From contig NZ_QMEY01000002.1 in NCBI RefSeq assembly GCF_003315795.1, forward strand, positions 558,001-622,000: a stretch of 64,000 nt of DNA, given 5' to 3'. Below are positions 18,591 to 26,852 of the stretch, in pieces. The notes below the pieces were generated by a model that saw nothing but the letters and a program-made list of their open reading frames with translations, was not told the DNA's origin and ran no database searches. Source of the stretch: Spongiactinospora rosea (lineage in GTDB: Bacteria > Actinomycetota > Actinomycetes > Streptosporangiales > Streptosporangiaceae). A program made the position numbers and the translations under genes. Position 1 is the stretch's first letter. Every line of letters begins with the position of its first letter.

Positions 18591-19535
18591 TCAGCGCAGC
18601 GGTACGTCGGCCGACCGGGACGGGACGGCGTTGAGCATGGCGAGCGTGTCCGCGTCGAACGTGATCGAGGCCGCGGCGACGTTCTCCGCGAGGTGGCCCG
18701 CGTCGGCCGTACCGGGGATGAGCAGCACGTTGGGGGAGCGCCTGAGCAGCCAGGCCAGGCCGACCTGTGCCGGGGTGCGGCCGAGGGAGCGCGCCACCGC
18801 CCGGACCGCCGGTTCGTCGGCCACGCTGGGGAGCTCCGCGAACGTGCTGCCGAGCGGGAAGAACGGAACCCAGGCGATGCCCTCGGCGACGCACGCCACG
18901 AGCATGTCGTCATCACCACGGGTCAGCAGGTTGTAGGCGTTCTGCACGCACACGATGCCCGCGGGAAGGGCCCGGCGCAGCATGCTGAAGGTCACGTTGC
19001 TCAGCCCGATCGCGCCGATCTTGCCCTCGTCGCGCAGCGCGGTCAGCACGGCGAGCTGATCGTCCAGGCCGACCGCCTGGTCGCCCTCGGCGATCAGCCC
19101 CGGCCCCATGTCGAGCCGCCGGAGGTTCACGATCGGCAGCCGGTCCAGCCCAAGGCCGCGCAGATTGTCCTCGACACTCGCCCGTAGTTCCTCGGGCCGC
19201 TGCGCGGGGCGGACCGGGATGGGCCCGTCCGGATTCGGCGCGCCGCCGACCTTGGTCACGACGAGGACCCCGTCGCCGGGCCGGATCGCCTCCCTGATCA
19301 CCTCGTTGACGAAGCCGTTGCCGTAGAAGTCCGCGGTGTCGATGTGATCGACGCCCAGTTCGACGGCGCGGCGGACGAGCGCGAGGGCGGTGCGGCGATC
19401 ACCCTGCAGCCGCTCCAGTTGCATCGCCCCGAATCCGATACGTGAGACGGTCCGCCCGGCGAGCGTGGACGCGCCCCCGGCGCGCGGTAAGCCGGCGGCG
19501 GTCAGGTCGGTGGACGAGGTGCCGGTACCCAGCAT
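18591..19535 (-). CDS. Aldo/keto reductase (catalytic His replaced by Arg)
   Basis: A 314-residue AKR barrel with HIDTADFYGNG (Asp and catalytic Tyr), VVTKVGG (catalytic Lys) and PGTADAGHLAEN at the NADPH end. The usual LHRxD motif carrying the fourth catalytic residue reads NLRRLD, so His is Arg, as in some actinomycete AKR subgroups. The upstream region is shared with the divergent TetR gene and has two palindromes, so this gene is the likely target of that repressor. Confidence 0.9.
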   Translation of the reverse strand: MLGTGTSSTDLTAAGLPRAGGASTLAGRTVSRIGFGAMQLERLQGDRRTALALVRRAVELGVDHIDTADFYGNGFVNEVIREAIRPGDGVLVVTKVGGAPNPDGPIPVRPAQRPEELRASVEDNLRGLGLDRLPIVNLRRLDMGPGLIAEGDQAVGLDDQLAVLTALRDEGKIGAIGLSNVTFSMLRRALPAGIVCVQNAYNLLTRGDDDMLVACVAEGIAWVPFFPLGSTFAELPSVADEPAVRAVARSLGRTPAQVGLAWLLRRSPNVLLIPGTADAGHLAENVAAASITFDADTLAMLNAVPSRSADVPLR

Positions 19536-19566
19536 GAGGGCTACCCTTCTCGTAGCAAAAGAGAAA

Positions 19567-19582
19567 ACGGAGGAGCCTCCGT
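19567..19582. promoter_or_regulatory. Palindromic operator 1 of AKR/TetR pair
   Basis: ACGGAGG-AG-CCTCCGT is a perfect 7+7 inverted repeat in the divergent promoter between the aldo/keto reductase and the TetR gene. Centre-to-centre distance to the second palindrome is 35 bp. The outer flanks (AAAACGGAGG at 19564-19573 and CCTCCGTTTT at 19611-19620) also form a larger inverted repeat. Confidence 0.7.
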
Positions 19583-19602
19583 AACGCCGACTGTAGCACT
19601 AC

Positions 19603-19616
19603 CGGAGGTGCCTCCG
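19603..19616. promoter_or_regulatory. Palindromic operator 2, overlapping the TetR ribosome site
   Basis: CGGAGG-TG-CCTCCG is a 6+6 inverted repeat with the same half-site as operator 1. Its GGAGG is also the only Shine-Dalgarno match for the TetR start at 19619, so repressor binding would lie over the translation start region and suggests tight autoregulation. Confidence 0.68.
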
Positions 19617-19618
19617 TT

Positions 19619-20203
19619 TTGACTTCCGAAGAACCGGCGCCCCCCAGGGCCGCCCGGCCCGCCCGCGCCGACGCGCGGCGCAACCGCGACAACCTGCTCG
19701 CCGCCGCGCGCCGGGCCTTCGCGGCGGCCGACGGCGCCGTCCCGCTGGAGGGCATCGCCCGTGAGGCCGGTGTGGGGATCGGCACCCTCTACCGCCACTT
19801 CCCCACCCGCGAGGCACTGGTCGAGGCGGTCTACTCCGCCGAACTCGACGATGTCACCACCGCCGTGCCCGTCCTGCTCGCGCGGTTCCCGCCGGAGATC
19901 GCGCTACGCGAGTGGATCCAGCGTTACGCGGCCTTCGTCGCGACGAAGCACAGCATGATCGACACACTGCGGGCCGGTTGGGCCTCGGGGCGGATCGCCA
20001 CGCCCGCCACCCGGGAGCGCATCACCGGCGCCATCGCGGCAATCCTCGCCGAGGGGGCCCGGACGGGTTCGTTGCGCGCGGACGTCGATCCCGACGACAT
20101 CACCTCGCTACTGTTCGGCGTGTTCCTGTCCGCGGAGCCCGGTGACCCGCCGGACCGGGGCGTACGACTGCTCGGCCTGGTGATCGACTCCCTGCGTCCA
20201 TAG
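19619..20203 (+). CDS. TetR-family transcriptional regulator
   Basis: A 194-residue protein with an N-terminal TetR helix-turn-helix (ADARRNRDNLLAAARRAF ... VGIGTLYRHFPTREALVEAVY) and a helical ligand-binding C-terminus. The start is TTG at 19619, with GGAGG inside operator 2 about 10 nt upstream; no ATG fits. It is divergent from the aldo/keto reductase and probably represses both genes. The inducer is unknown. Confidence 0.88.
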   Translation: MTSEEPAPPRAARPARADARRNRDNLLAAARRAFAAADGAVPLEGIAREAGVGIGTLYRHFPTREALVEAVYSAELDDVTTAVPVLLARFPPEIALREWIQRYAAFVATKHSMIDTLRAGWASGRIATPATRERITGAIAAILAEGARTGSLRADVDPDDITSLLFGVFLSAEPGDPPDRGVRLLGLVIDSLRP

Positions 20204-20211
20204 GAGCACCG

Positions 20212-20817
20212 TCAATCGAGGATCCGGCGGATCACCTCCAGCAGGGCACGCAAGTCCTCCTGGGGGATACAGTGTCGCGGGGTGTCGAGGCGGCCGGTGT
20301 CGAAGGCGAAGACCCGCTCGGGGTGGAGCGTGTTCTCCGGGCCGATCGGTATGGTCCAGATGACGCCGGTCTCCGGAACGGTGTTGAAGGCCCGCCCGGA
20401 GATCACGATGTAGGCGTCGTCACCGTCGTGGACGATGTCGCCCTGGTCGAACCGGGCCGGTCGTTCCAGCGCCGCGCGATGCGCTGACAGCACCGGCTCG
20501 GGGGCGGCGTAGAAGGGCTCGTCGCCGAAGATGCCCCACCGCACGAAGTCCAGGACGCGGCGGACGTGGTCCTGGTCGGGTTCGTTCAGTTCCTCCTCGT
20601 CGAGGTCGGTCCGGGCGACGTGCTCAAGCGCCTCCACGGCCAGCCCGCCGCCCCCGGGCGCCGCGGGCACGATCCAGATGTACTCGGTGCCGGGCGCGTT
20701 GTTGTACACGTTGCCGGAGACCACCAGGCACAGTCGCTCCTTCTTGACCGCTAATCGCCACCGGCGGCCCAGACCACGTTCCCGGACCGCCTGATAGTGG
20801 TAGCTTCCCTGCCGCAC
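20212..20817 (-). CDS. Tandem two-domain MazF/PemK-like protein of unknown function
   Basis: The 201-residue protein contains the same segment twice: LCLVVSGNVYNNAPGTEYIW with IVPAAP, and AYIVISGRAFNTVPETGVIW with TIPIGP. This beta-barrel pattern (valine-rich strand, S-x-x-x-F/Y-N, then a second strand ending in P) resembles the MazF/PemK/CcdB toxin fold, here duplicated and linked by an acidic helix. No antitoxin gene is adjacent, so a non-toxin role or a degenerated toxin is possible. I chose the GTG start at 20817 because AAGGAGG lies 7 nt upstream. Confidence 0.6.
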   Translation of the reverse strand: MRQGSYHYQAVRERGLGRRWRLAVKKERLCLVVSGNVYNNAPGTEYIWIVPAAPGGGGLAVEALEHVARTDLDEEELNEPDQDHVRRVLDFVRWGIFGDEPFYAAPEPVLSAHRAALERPARFDQGDIVHDGDDAYIVISGRAFNTVPETGVIWTIPIGPENTLHPERVFAFDTGRLDTPRHCIPQEDLRALLEVIRRILD

Positions 20818-20984
20818 GATCCCACCTCCTTCACCCGCGAGCCTCTCCCGAACCCGGCCGTCGATCAAGGTGGTTCCCCGGCCCAGAAGCCCTCTGGCCG
20901 GAGATCGCTTGGCCGCTTATAGTTAGGAAGCTTTCCTATTCAGATTTCTGAGCGCCTCGTTCCCCCCAGCGAAAGGCCCTCGCC

Positions 20985-21836
20985 ATGCGACTGCGCGTAC
21001 TCGCGACATGCGTGACCACCGCCCTGTCACTGACCCCGGCCGCGCCCGCGTACGCCGACGGCCCCACCGGCGAGCTCGTCAGGACCACCCGGACCGGCGG
21101 CCAGGTCGTCGCGCTCACCTTCGACGACGGCCCCTCGGCGCTCTACACCCCGAAACTGCTCGACCTGCTGCGCCGGTTGCGCGTGCGCGCGACGTTCTGT
21201 CTGATCGGCAGCCAGGCCAAGGCCAACCCGGGCCTCGTGCGCGACATCGCCGCCGACGGGCACGCGCTGTGCAACCACAGCTACGACCACGACTTCATGT
21301 CCACCTGGACCCCTGAGCGGATCCAGGCCGACCTGACCGCCACCAACGACGAGATCCGCGCCGCCGCGGGCGATCCGGACCTGCCGATCCGGTACTTCCG
21401 CGCGCCGTACGGGGCCTGGGGCGTCACCCCGCGGACCGCCGCCGACCTCGGCATGACCGCGCTGGCCTGGGCCGTGGACCCGACCGACTGGGACGGCTCG
21501 CCCAGCGACGTCATCATCCAGCGGCTGAACGCCCAGCTCAAGCCGACCGCCGTCATCCTCTCCCACGACGGCGGCGGCGACCGCGACCCGACCATCGCCG
21601 CCTACGAGCAGGTGATCCCGCAGTGGCGCAAGGCGGGCTGGTCCTACGACCTCCCCGCGGTCACCGGCGGCCCCTACCCGCCCGCCTGCACCGCCCCGGC
21701 CTGGCGTCCGCACACCCTGTACGGCAAGGACAAGCGCGTCTCCCACGACGGCCGCGTGTACCAGGCCCGCTGGTGGACCAAGCTGGCCAACCCGGCCACC
21801 GCCCGCTGGGTCTGGCACGACCTCGGCCCCTGTTGA
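20985..21836 (+). CDS. Secreted polysaccharide (chitin/peptidoglycan) deacetylase with C-terminal carbohydrate-binding domain
   Basis: This 283-residue protein has a signal peptide (about 1-24, ending PAYA-D). A NodB domain follows with TFDDGPS (Asp47-Asp48) and metal-binding His98/His102 in NHSYDHD, then RAPYGAWG and LSHDGGG. The last 45 residues look like a CBM5/12 chitin-binding module: APAWRPHTLYGKDKRVSHDG, then YQARWWTKL and a Trp near the end. It should remove N-acetyl groups from extracellular chitin or cell-wall glycan. It is monocistronic, with AT-rich promoter DNA just upstream (20915-20945). Confidence 0.9.
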   Translation: MRLRVLATCVTTALSLTPAAPAYADGPTGELVRTTRTGGQVVALTFDDGPSALYTPKLLDLLRRLRVRATFCLIGSQAKANPGLVRDIAADGHALCNHSYDHDFMSTWTPERIQADLTATNDEIRAAAGDPDLPIRYFRAPYGAWGVTPRTAADLGMTALAWAVDPTDWDGSPSDVIIQRLNAQLKPTAVILSHDGGGDRDPTIAAYEQVIPQWRKAGWSYDLPAVTGGPYPPACTAPAWRPHTLYGKDKRVSHDGRVYQARWWTKLANPATARWVWHDLGPC

Positions 21837-21911
21837 CGGGTCTCGCCCCGTTGCGTACGTTCCACGCAGGGTGACGTGGTGTGGGCGTCCCGGGATCGCG
21901 GAGGGCTGGGT

Positions 21912-23123
21912 ATGACCGGCGGACCTGATCGGAAAGTGACCTGGCCGGACATCGTTCCCGGGCCGGTGGGGACACCGTCACCGGAGTTCGCCCGCAGGCG
22001 GGAGGCCGGGCCGCTCGCGCCCGCGACCATGCCCAGCGGCGACCGCGTCCCGGTCGCCGTCGGGTACGACGACGTACGGGCGGTGCTGAGCGCGCCCGCG
22101 TCCAGCCGCGACCTGCGCGGGCCGGGGCTGCCCCGGATGGTCAGCGGCACCGCCATGGACGACGACCCGGTCTCCCTGATCAACCAGGACCCGCCCGTGC
22201 ACACCCGCTACCGCCGCATTCTGTCCGGCCCGTTCAGCCCGCGGCACACCGAGCCGTGGCGACCGCGCGTGGCCGCGGTCGCGCAGGGCCTGCTGGACGG
22301 CTTAGGCACGGACTTCGAACTGGTCCAGGCGTACGCGATGAAGATCCCCGGCCGGGTCATCTGCGACCTGCTGGGCGTGCCCACCGACCACCACACGCAG
22401 TTCATCCGGTGGACCGACATGTTCCTCAGCACGTCCACGGCCACCGAACAGGCCCGGTACCAGGGCTACACCGACCTCATCGGGTACGCGGCCGAGCTGG
22501 TCGCCGAGCACCGCCGCACACCTGGCGATGACCTGGTGGACATGCTGATCGCGGCCGGCGACGAGCACGACCGGCTGACCGAGGCCGAAGTGGTCAACGC
22601 GGTGTACTCGCTGATCACGGCCGGGTACGAGACGACGGCGGCGATGATCTCCCGGGGCGTCCTGCGGCTGCTCCTGCACCCCGCCCAGTGGGCCGAACTC
22701 GTCGCGGACCCGGAGCTGGCCGACACGGCGGTGGAGGAGGTCCTGCGTTATGACGGGCCGCCCGCCAACCCCTTCATGCGCCGGATGACCGAGGACACCG
22801 ACATCCCGAGCGGCCCCCTGCCCGCGGGGACGGTCGTGCTGCCGCTGATGAACGCGGCCAACCACGACCCTCGCGCCTTCCCGGACCCGTCGAGGTTCGA
22901 CATCCACCGATTCGCCGGCCACACCCACCGCCCCCATGTGGCCTTCGGCTACGGCCCCCACCGCTGCCTCGGCGCGGCCCTGGCCAAGATCGAGCTCACC
23001 GAGGCCGTCAAAACCCTGGCCGTCCACCGCCCCGCCCTCTCCCTGGCCACCCCGCCCGAAACCATCCCCTGGACCGACGGCCTGGTCCTCCGCCCCCTCA
23101 CCCTCCCGGTCACCACCGCCTGA
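21912..23123 (+). CDS. Cytochrome P450
   Basis: A 403-residue bacterial class I P450: I-helix AGYETTA, the ExxR motif in VEEVLRYDG, a PERF-like FDIHRFAGHTHRPH, and the haem loop AFGYGPHRCLGAALA. The ATG at 21912 is chosen; a GTG at 21876 would add 12 residues. Codon 131 is TTA, so expression may depend on bldA. No ferredoxin or reductase gene is adjacent. It may be a tailoring enzyme for the upstream cluster, but 5.3 kb of unrelated genes separates them. Confidence 0.92.
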   Translation: MTGGPDRKVTWPDIVPGPVGTPSPEFARRREAGPLAPATMPSGDRVPVAVGYDDVRAVLSAPASSRDLRGPGLPRMVSGTAMDDDPVSLINQDPPVHTRYRRILSGPFSPRHTEPWRPRVAAVAQGLLDGLGTDFELVQAYAMKIPGRVICDLLGVPTDHHTQFIRWTDMFLSTSTATEQARYQGYTDLIGYAAELVAEHRRTPGDDLVDMLIAAGDEHDRLTEAEVVNAVYSLITAGYETTAAMISRGVLRLLLHPAQWAELVADPELADTAVEEVLRYDGPPANPFMRRMTEDTDIPSGPLPAGTVVLPLMNAANHDPRAFPDPSRFDIHRFAGHTHRPHVAFGYGPHRCLGAALAKIELTEAVKTLAVHRPALSLATPPETIPWTDGLVLRPLTLPVTTA

Positions 23124-23366
23124 ATGTGGTGATTTCCGCGCCGTTGGCATAAACGGCCAAGGTCCCGCTCCGCCGTCCGGCCTTTCCGGCATGCCCTCGA
23201 AAAGCCCGATCAGGCCGTCGGGCCGGGGCATTTCCATGCGTTCTCTCCGGGAAAACATGCTCAGGTATTCAGCGTTCCGAACGCCGGTCATCCCAGCCTC
23301 GCATTATGGGCAAGTGGGATTACCCGCCCTTGTCAACCCAAGTGACTATGGATGTGGACTTCCAGC

Positions 23367-23384
23367 GGCTCTAGAGGCTCTAGA
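23367..23384 (+). repeat. Tandem 9-bp direct repeat
   Basis: GGCTCTAGA occurs twice in tandem at 23367-23384, 15 nt before the protease start codon. It could be a regulator-binding repeat or a short slippage product in the 276-nt gap after the P450 gene. Confidence 0.5.
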
Positions 23385-23399
23385 GGAAAGGCAGGGAGA

Positions 23400-24005
23400 A
23401 TGCGAATCAAACCGCAGGGCGAAGGCGCGCGCGCCGCTCGATTAACGCGGGGCGTGGTGTCCGGGCTCGCCGCGGTGGCCGTCGGCGTGGCCGTCGCCAC
23501 CGTGGCCCCCGGGGCCGCCTGGGCCGGAGACCTGAACATCCAGCAGGAGAAGCAGCAGCAGAACCAGTGGTGCTGGGCGGCGAGCGGCCTGACGATCGCG
23601 AAGTTCCTCGGCAAGGGCAACATCGACCAGAACGGCTTCTGCAACATCTCCCGCGGGCGTCCGCAGACCGGCCGCTGCCCCAACCAGGCGGGCTACCTCC
23701 AGTGGGTGCAGCGCGGGTTCCAGGCGCTCGGCCTCTCGCCGGGCGTGGTGGGCAGCCCGCTGGCGTACGCGTCGCTCAAGTCGCAGATCGACGCGCGCAA
23801 GCCCGTCCAGACCGGGATCTACTGGACTGCGGGCGGTGGTCACTCCCAGGTGATCTACGGCTACGACGACGCCTCCCAGTCCGTCTCGTACGGCGACCCG
23901 TGGCCCTCCAGCCCGACGTACAGCGAGATGAGCTACAGCCAGTACCGCAGCAACCGCCAGTTCCGCTGGGCCGAAGCGCTCTCGCAGATCGGAGGCGTGC
24001 GGTGA
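23400..24005 (+). CDS. Secreted papain-like cysteine protease (C39/C70-like)
   Basis: A 201-residue protein with a twin-Arg-less signal peptide (about 1-42, ending AWA-G). The mature domain has the nucleophile Cys58 in QNQWCWAAS and His148 in GGGHSQVIYGY, followed by YGDPWP supplying a possible third residue. This QxWCWAA...GGHxV pattern is that of AvrRpt2/C39-like proteases. The ATG follows GGAAAGGCAGGGAGA. The stop overlaps the next gene (GTGA), so the two products are likely made together and may act as a pair. Confidence 0.82.
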   Translation: MRIKPQGEGARAARLTRGVVSGLAAVAVGVAVATVAPGAAWAGDLNIQQEKQQQNQWCWAASGLTIAKFLGKGNIDQNGFCNISRGRPQTGRCPNQAGYLQWVQRGFQALGLSPGVVGSPLAYASLKSQIDARKPVQTGIYWTAGGGHSQVIYGYDDASQSVSYGDPWPSSPTYSEMSYSQYRSNRQFRWAEALSQIGGVR

Positions 24006-24802
24006 AGCGATCGTTCCTGGGCGGGTGCCTGCTCGCGGCCGCCCTGACCGTACTGTCCTGCGGTACCGCGATGGCGGCGGCGCCGCCGCCCGGCGCCCCC
24101 TCGGCCGCCGACATCTCCGCGGCCGGTGCCTCGGTGGCGCAGCCGGCGACGTACGACCGGCTCGCGCGCTTCTTCGTCCGCCTGGACCGGCACCAGGCGG
24201 GCAGGTTCACCAGCGGTGAGGTGAGCGAGTCCGCGGCGGCGGCCAAGGCTCCGCAGCTCACCGGCTCGGTCCACCCGGTGTACTCACTGAGCCCCGAGTT
24301 CGTGCGCGGCGACGCGAACGCTCCGGTCGCGAGCTTCGCCTACCTGGCGACGGGCGCGCGATCGGCCACCGGGCAGCAGGCGTCGCTGTGGCTGGAGAAG
24401 AACGCCCGGGGGGCCTGGGAGATCGTCAACATCGTCTCCAGCCCGTACGACGCGACCTATCCGGCCCAGGCCGGAACCGGCCAGGTCTTCACCGAGCCCC
24501 AGATCCACGCCTGGTACCGCCTCGCCGGCGACCGGGTGACCCCGCTCAACCCGGAGGCCACCGCCTCGGTCGGCGCGGCGGGCCTGTCCCTCGCCGAGTA
24601 CCAGGCCCTCGTCCACGGCCGGTACGCCGACAAGCAGGCGGGCTCGGCCTACCAGCAGGAAGGCAAGCTCGGCGGCTTCTCCACCACCCCCGACACCCCC
24701 TCGCCCGCCCCGGCCATCCTCGCGGGCGCCCTGCTGGCCGCCGGCCTCACCGCGGGCATCGCCATCACCCGCAACCGCCGCACCCCCGAAGAATCCGCCT
24801 AG
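24002..24802 (+). CDS. Cell-envelope companion protein of the papain-like protease, unknown function
   Basis: A 266-residue protein with an N-terminal signal segment (VLSCG near residue 20, a weak lipobox), an alpha/beta middle region rich in Ala, and a C-terminal transmembrane helix (PAPAILAGALLAAGLTAGIA) followed by RNRR. That gives an exported domain anchored by its C-terminus. I do not recognise a family. The GTG start overlaps the protease stop by 4 nt, so it may be a partner, substrate or inhibitor of that protease. Confidence 0.75.
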   Translation: MKRSFLGGCLLAAALTVLSCGTAMAAAPPPGAPSAADISAAGASVAQPATYDRLARFFVRLDRHQAGRFTSGEVSESAAAAKAPQLTGSVHPVYSLSPEFVRGDANAPVASFAYLATGARSATGQQASLWLEKNARGAWEIVNIVSSPYDATYPAQAGTGQVFTEPQIHAWYRLAGDRVTPLNPEATASVGAAGLSLAEYQALVHGRYADKQAGSAYQQEGKLGGFSTTPDTPSPAPAILAGALLAAGLTAGIAITRNRRTPEESA

Positions 24803-25390
24803 CCCCCGCGCAGCCGGACGTGTGGGACCCCACTCGGTCCGGCACCTATCCCAGCGGGCCGCCCCGTCCATGCTTCGGGGCGGCCCGCTCCGCCAGGTGG
24901 ACGGTACCGCCGGGGCCGTTGAGGATGACCAGGGCCATCGGCCGGAAGATGATCGCGCGGATCAGCATCTGAGGTCCGTCGCGGCCGGGGTGGCGTCGTG
25001 GTACAGGAGTCCGTCGGTGACGATGATCGCGTCGGCGTACCCGACGGGCCGCCGGTACGGGGAGAAGTCGATCGGCCGAGACCACCGGCGCGGGTTCGCC
25101 CACGCGACGCGGTCGGCGACCGCCCATGAGTGGACTGCGATCTCGGCGTGAGCGGTTCTGAGCGGCGTCACGGTGACGGTTCGCCGAACCTCGCGTATCG
25201 GGGCCGATTGCGATTCGAAGCCTCGGAAGTGGCTTTCACCAGGCAAAACGTGGAGGTTGTGGAGCAGGGACTCAGTTCGAGTGGGGCTTCGATCCGGTCA
25301 CAGGTGCTCAGCACCCGGTTCCGGTCGCCGTTCAGATTCGGCCGTCGGCCGTCTGGCCGTGCCTGTCATGATCCTTGGCCTGGCCCGGGT
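24803..25390. other. Gap with a doubtful open frame and half of a long inverted repeat
   Basis: No secure gene. On the minus strand 24962-25246 encodes 94 residues with a protein-like stretch (AVADRVAWANPRRWSRPIDF ... YADAIIVTDGLLYHDATP), and a second frame below 24962 continues MLIRAIIFRP ... GTVHLAERA. This could be a short gene or a decayed one broken by a frameshift near 24965. The interval also holds the 25-nt repeat at 25239-25263. Confidence 0.4.
25239..25263 (+). repeat. 25-nt inverted repeat, left copy
   Basis: The sequence beginning CCAGGCAAAACG and ending GGTTGTGGA recurs exactly, in inverted orientation, at 27067-27091, 1.8 kb away. It does not lie in a recognised gene. The pair flanks a segment with the STAS and MerR genes and may mark recombination or insertion-element scars. 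Confidence 0.7.
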
Positions 25391-25825
25391 TCACGTGCGG
25401 GTCACCGGCGACAGGCGTCCCGGGCCGTCTCTGCCCGTGCCGGTGCCCTGGGGCCGGCTGTGAAGCTGGGGGAAGACGTGGTCGAGACCGGTGCGGCGCA
25501 GCAGCCGTGCGCATCGGCCCTGCGCCCCGGCCAGCACCAGCTCGCCGCCGCGCCGCCGCGCCCTGCGGTGCGCGCCGATCAGCGCGCCCATGCCCTCGAA
25601 GTCGCAGAACGCCAGCCGGGACAGATCCACCACCACGGCGGCGGGCCGGGGTGCCAGCGCATGATCCATCTCGCGGGCGAACTCGGCGGCCGTCGTGGTC
25701 CCCAGCTCGCCCCGCAGGCCGATCACCGGACACACCGCCGAATGCCACACCGTGATCGCCAGCCCATCCCTCCGCCCCTGATCACGGTCGTGCCTCTGGT
25801 CGTGGTCGTGGTCGTGGTCGCCCAT
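25391..25825 (-). CDS. STAS-domain protein, anti-sigma-factor-antagonist-like, without the phosphorylatable Ser
   Basis: A 144-residue single STAS domain (ITVWHSAVCPVIGLRGELG ... VVVDLSRLAF ... MGALIGAHRRARRRG) preceded by a His/Asp-rich N-terminus (GDHDHDHDQRHDRDQ). The conserved D-S-S/T-G phosphorylation motif is D-F-E-G here, so the standard SpoIIAA/BldG partner-switch by phosphorylation cannot work at that position. The start at 25825 (GGTGAGG 8 nt upstream) is preferred; in-frame starts at 25831 and 25870 exist. No kinase/anti-sigma gene is adjacent. Confidence 0.78.
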   Translation of the reverse strand: MGDHDHDHDQRHDRDQGRRDGLAITVWHSAVCPVIGLRGELGTTTAAEFAREMDHALAPRPAAVVVDLSRLAFCDFEGMGALIGAHRRARRRGGELVLAGAQGRCARLLRRTGLDHVFPQLHSRPQGTGTGRDGPGRLSPVTRT

Positions 25826-26379
25826 CGCCATCACCTCACCCCAGGCTCTGCCCGCGGCTGCGTCGATCATGTGGTGCGCGAGCAGATGCTTTCCCTGATC
25901 GCGGAAGAAAATCTGTAGTCGTCGCGGTAGACATTCGCGCGGGATGGGGATAACGTTTCTAGCAGAGCAAGGGACGGATCCACGAGGGCAGCGCAGCACG
26001 AGCACCACGATGAACTGCCCGGACGGACGTGGACAGCAAGATAGAACACAGCAGTACAGAGCGAGGAAGGCAGAAGGTCGGACTGCCCGCGGCCAGTGCA
26101 GTGGAAGAGGGTCGGGGCGGTGGACGCGCTGCCGTTGTACGAAGCCGGCACCAGCGGTCGGGGTGTCGGCGCAGGAAGAAACCGGAAGGGAGTGTTGAAC
26201 GCCATCAGGATCGCCCGTGGTCGGCCAGATGTCAGCGCCGCACGGGTACCGCAGCTCCACGGACAGGACGGTGGTCTACGGTCACGCTTACGCGATCCCC
26301 GCACCCCGCCTCAGCAGGCGGCCATCTGCGGAAGAAGTGAACCGGCCCGATGGCCGGTCGATGGTGTTAAACCTCATTC
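25826..26379. other. Gene-poor interval upstream of MerR gene
   Basis: I see no convincing gene. A 71-codon plus-strand frame at 26217-26432 (MSAPHGYRSSTDRTVVYGHA ...) runs through the hairpin and stops just before the MerR start; it has no known-family look. The interval should contain the promoters of the STAS gene (minus) and of the MerR gene (plus). Confidence 0.35.
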
Positions 26380-26409
26380 GGGCCCCGGCGCATCCAGGCG
26401 CCGGGGCCC
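26380..26409 (+). promoter_or_regulatory. Strong hairpin just upstream of the MerR gene
   Basis: A perfect 12-bp stem (GGGCCCCGGCGC, loop ATCCAG, GCGCCGGGGCCC). No U-tract follows, and the MerR ribosome site GGGAAGG begins 12 nt later. It may be a terminator of an upstream transcript, an attenuator, or an mRNA structure controlling MerR translation. Confidence 0.6.
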
Positions 26410-26432
26410 CTGTTCGCGTTTGGGAAGGTTGA

Positions 26433-26852
26433 ATGGATCAAACCCACCAGGTGTCGCATCCCAGGGGAGAACGACACCACCGCGCATCCGACACGCCGGC
26501 CGGCGGCAGGACCGGCCCAGGGGCCGACAAACCGGCCGCCGTCTCCGGCAGCCCCGAGCAGCGGCTCGACGACGAGGACTACCCGGCCTACAGCATGGGC
26601 CGGGCCGCGGAGATCCTCGGAGTCAGCCCGGCGTTCCTGCGCAGCCTCGGCGCCGCCAAACTGATCGAGCCGTTGCGCTCCGAAGGCGGTCACCGCCGCT
26701 TCTCCCGCTACCAGCTCCGCCTGGCCGCCCGCGCCCGCGAACTCGTCGATGCCGGCACCGCCCTGGAGGCGGCCTGCCGCATCATCATCTTGGAAGACCA
26801 GCTTGCCGAGGCGTTGCGCATCAACGAAGAACTGCGTCGCCAACGCGACTGA
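26433..26852 (+). CDS. MerR-family transcriptional regulator
   Basis: A 139-residue protein. After a disordered N-terminal 50 residues comes a MerR winged helix: YSMGRAAEILGVSPAFLRSL, then the wing RSEGGHRRFSRYQLRLA, and a coiled C-terminal helix (ACRIIILEDQLAEALRINEE). There is no effector domain, so it may sense through partners or through abundance. The same form is common and conserved in actinomycetes. The ATG follows GGGAAGG. Confidence 0.85.
   Translation: MDQTHQVSHPRGERHHRASDTPAGGRTGPGADKPAAVSGSPEQRLDDEDYPAYSMGRAAEILGVSPAFLRSLGAAKLIEPLRSEGGHRRFSRYQLRLAARARELVDAGTALEAACRIIILEDQLAEALRINEELRRQRD

Noticed and set aside
17261..24802. Extension of the biosynthetic cluster through the P450 at 21912
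   Set aside because: A strong terminator at 16602-16631 and several unrelated regulator/enzyme units lie between. The P450 could still be a tailoring enzyme, but nothing in the sequence ties it to the cluster.
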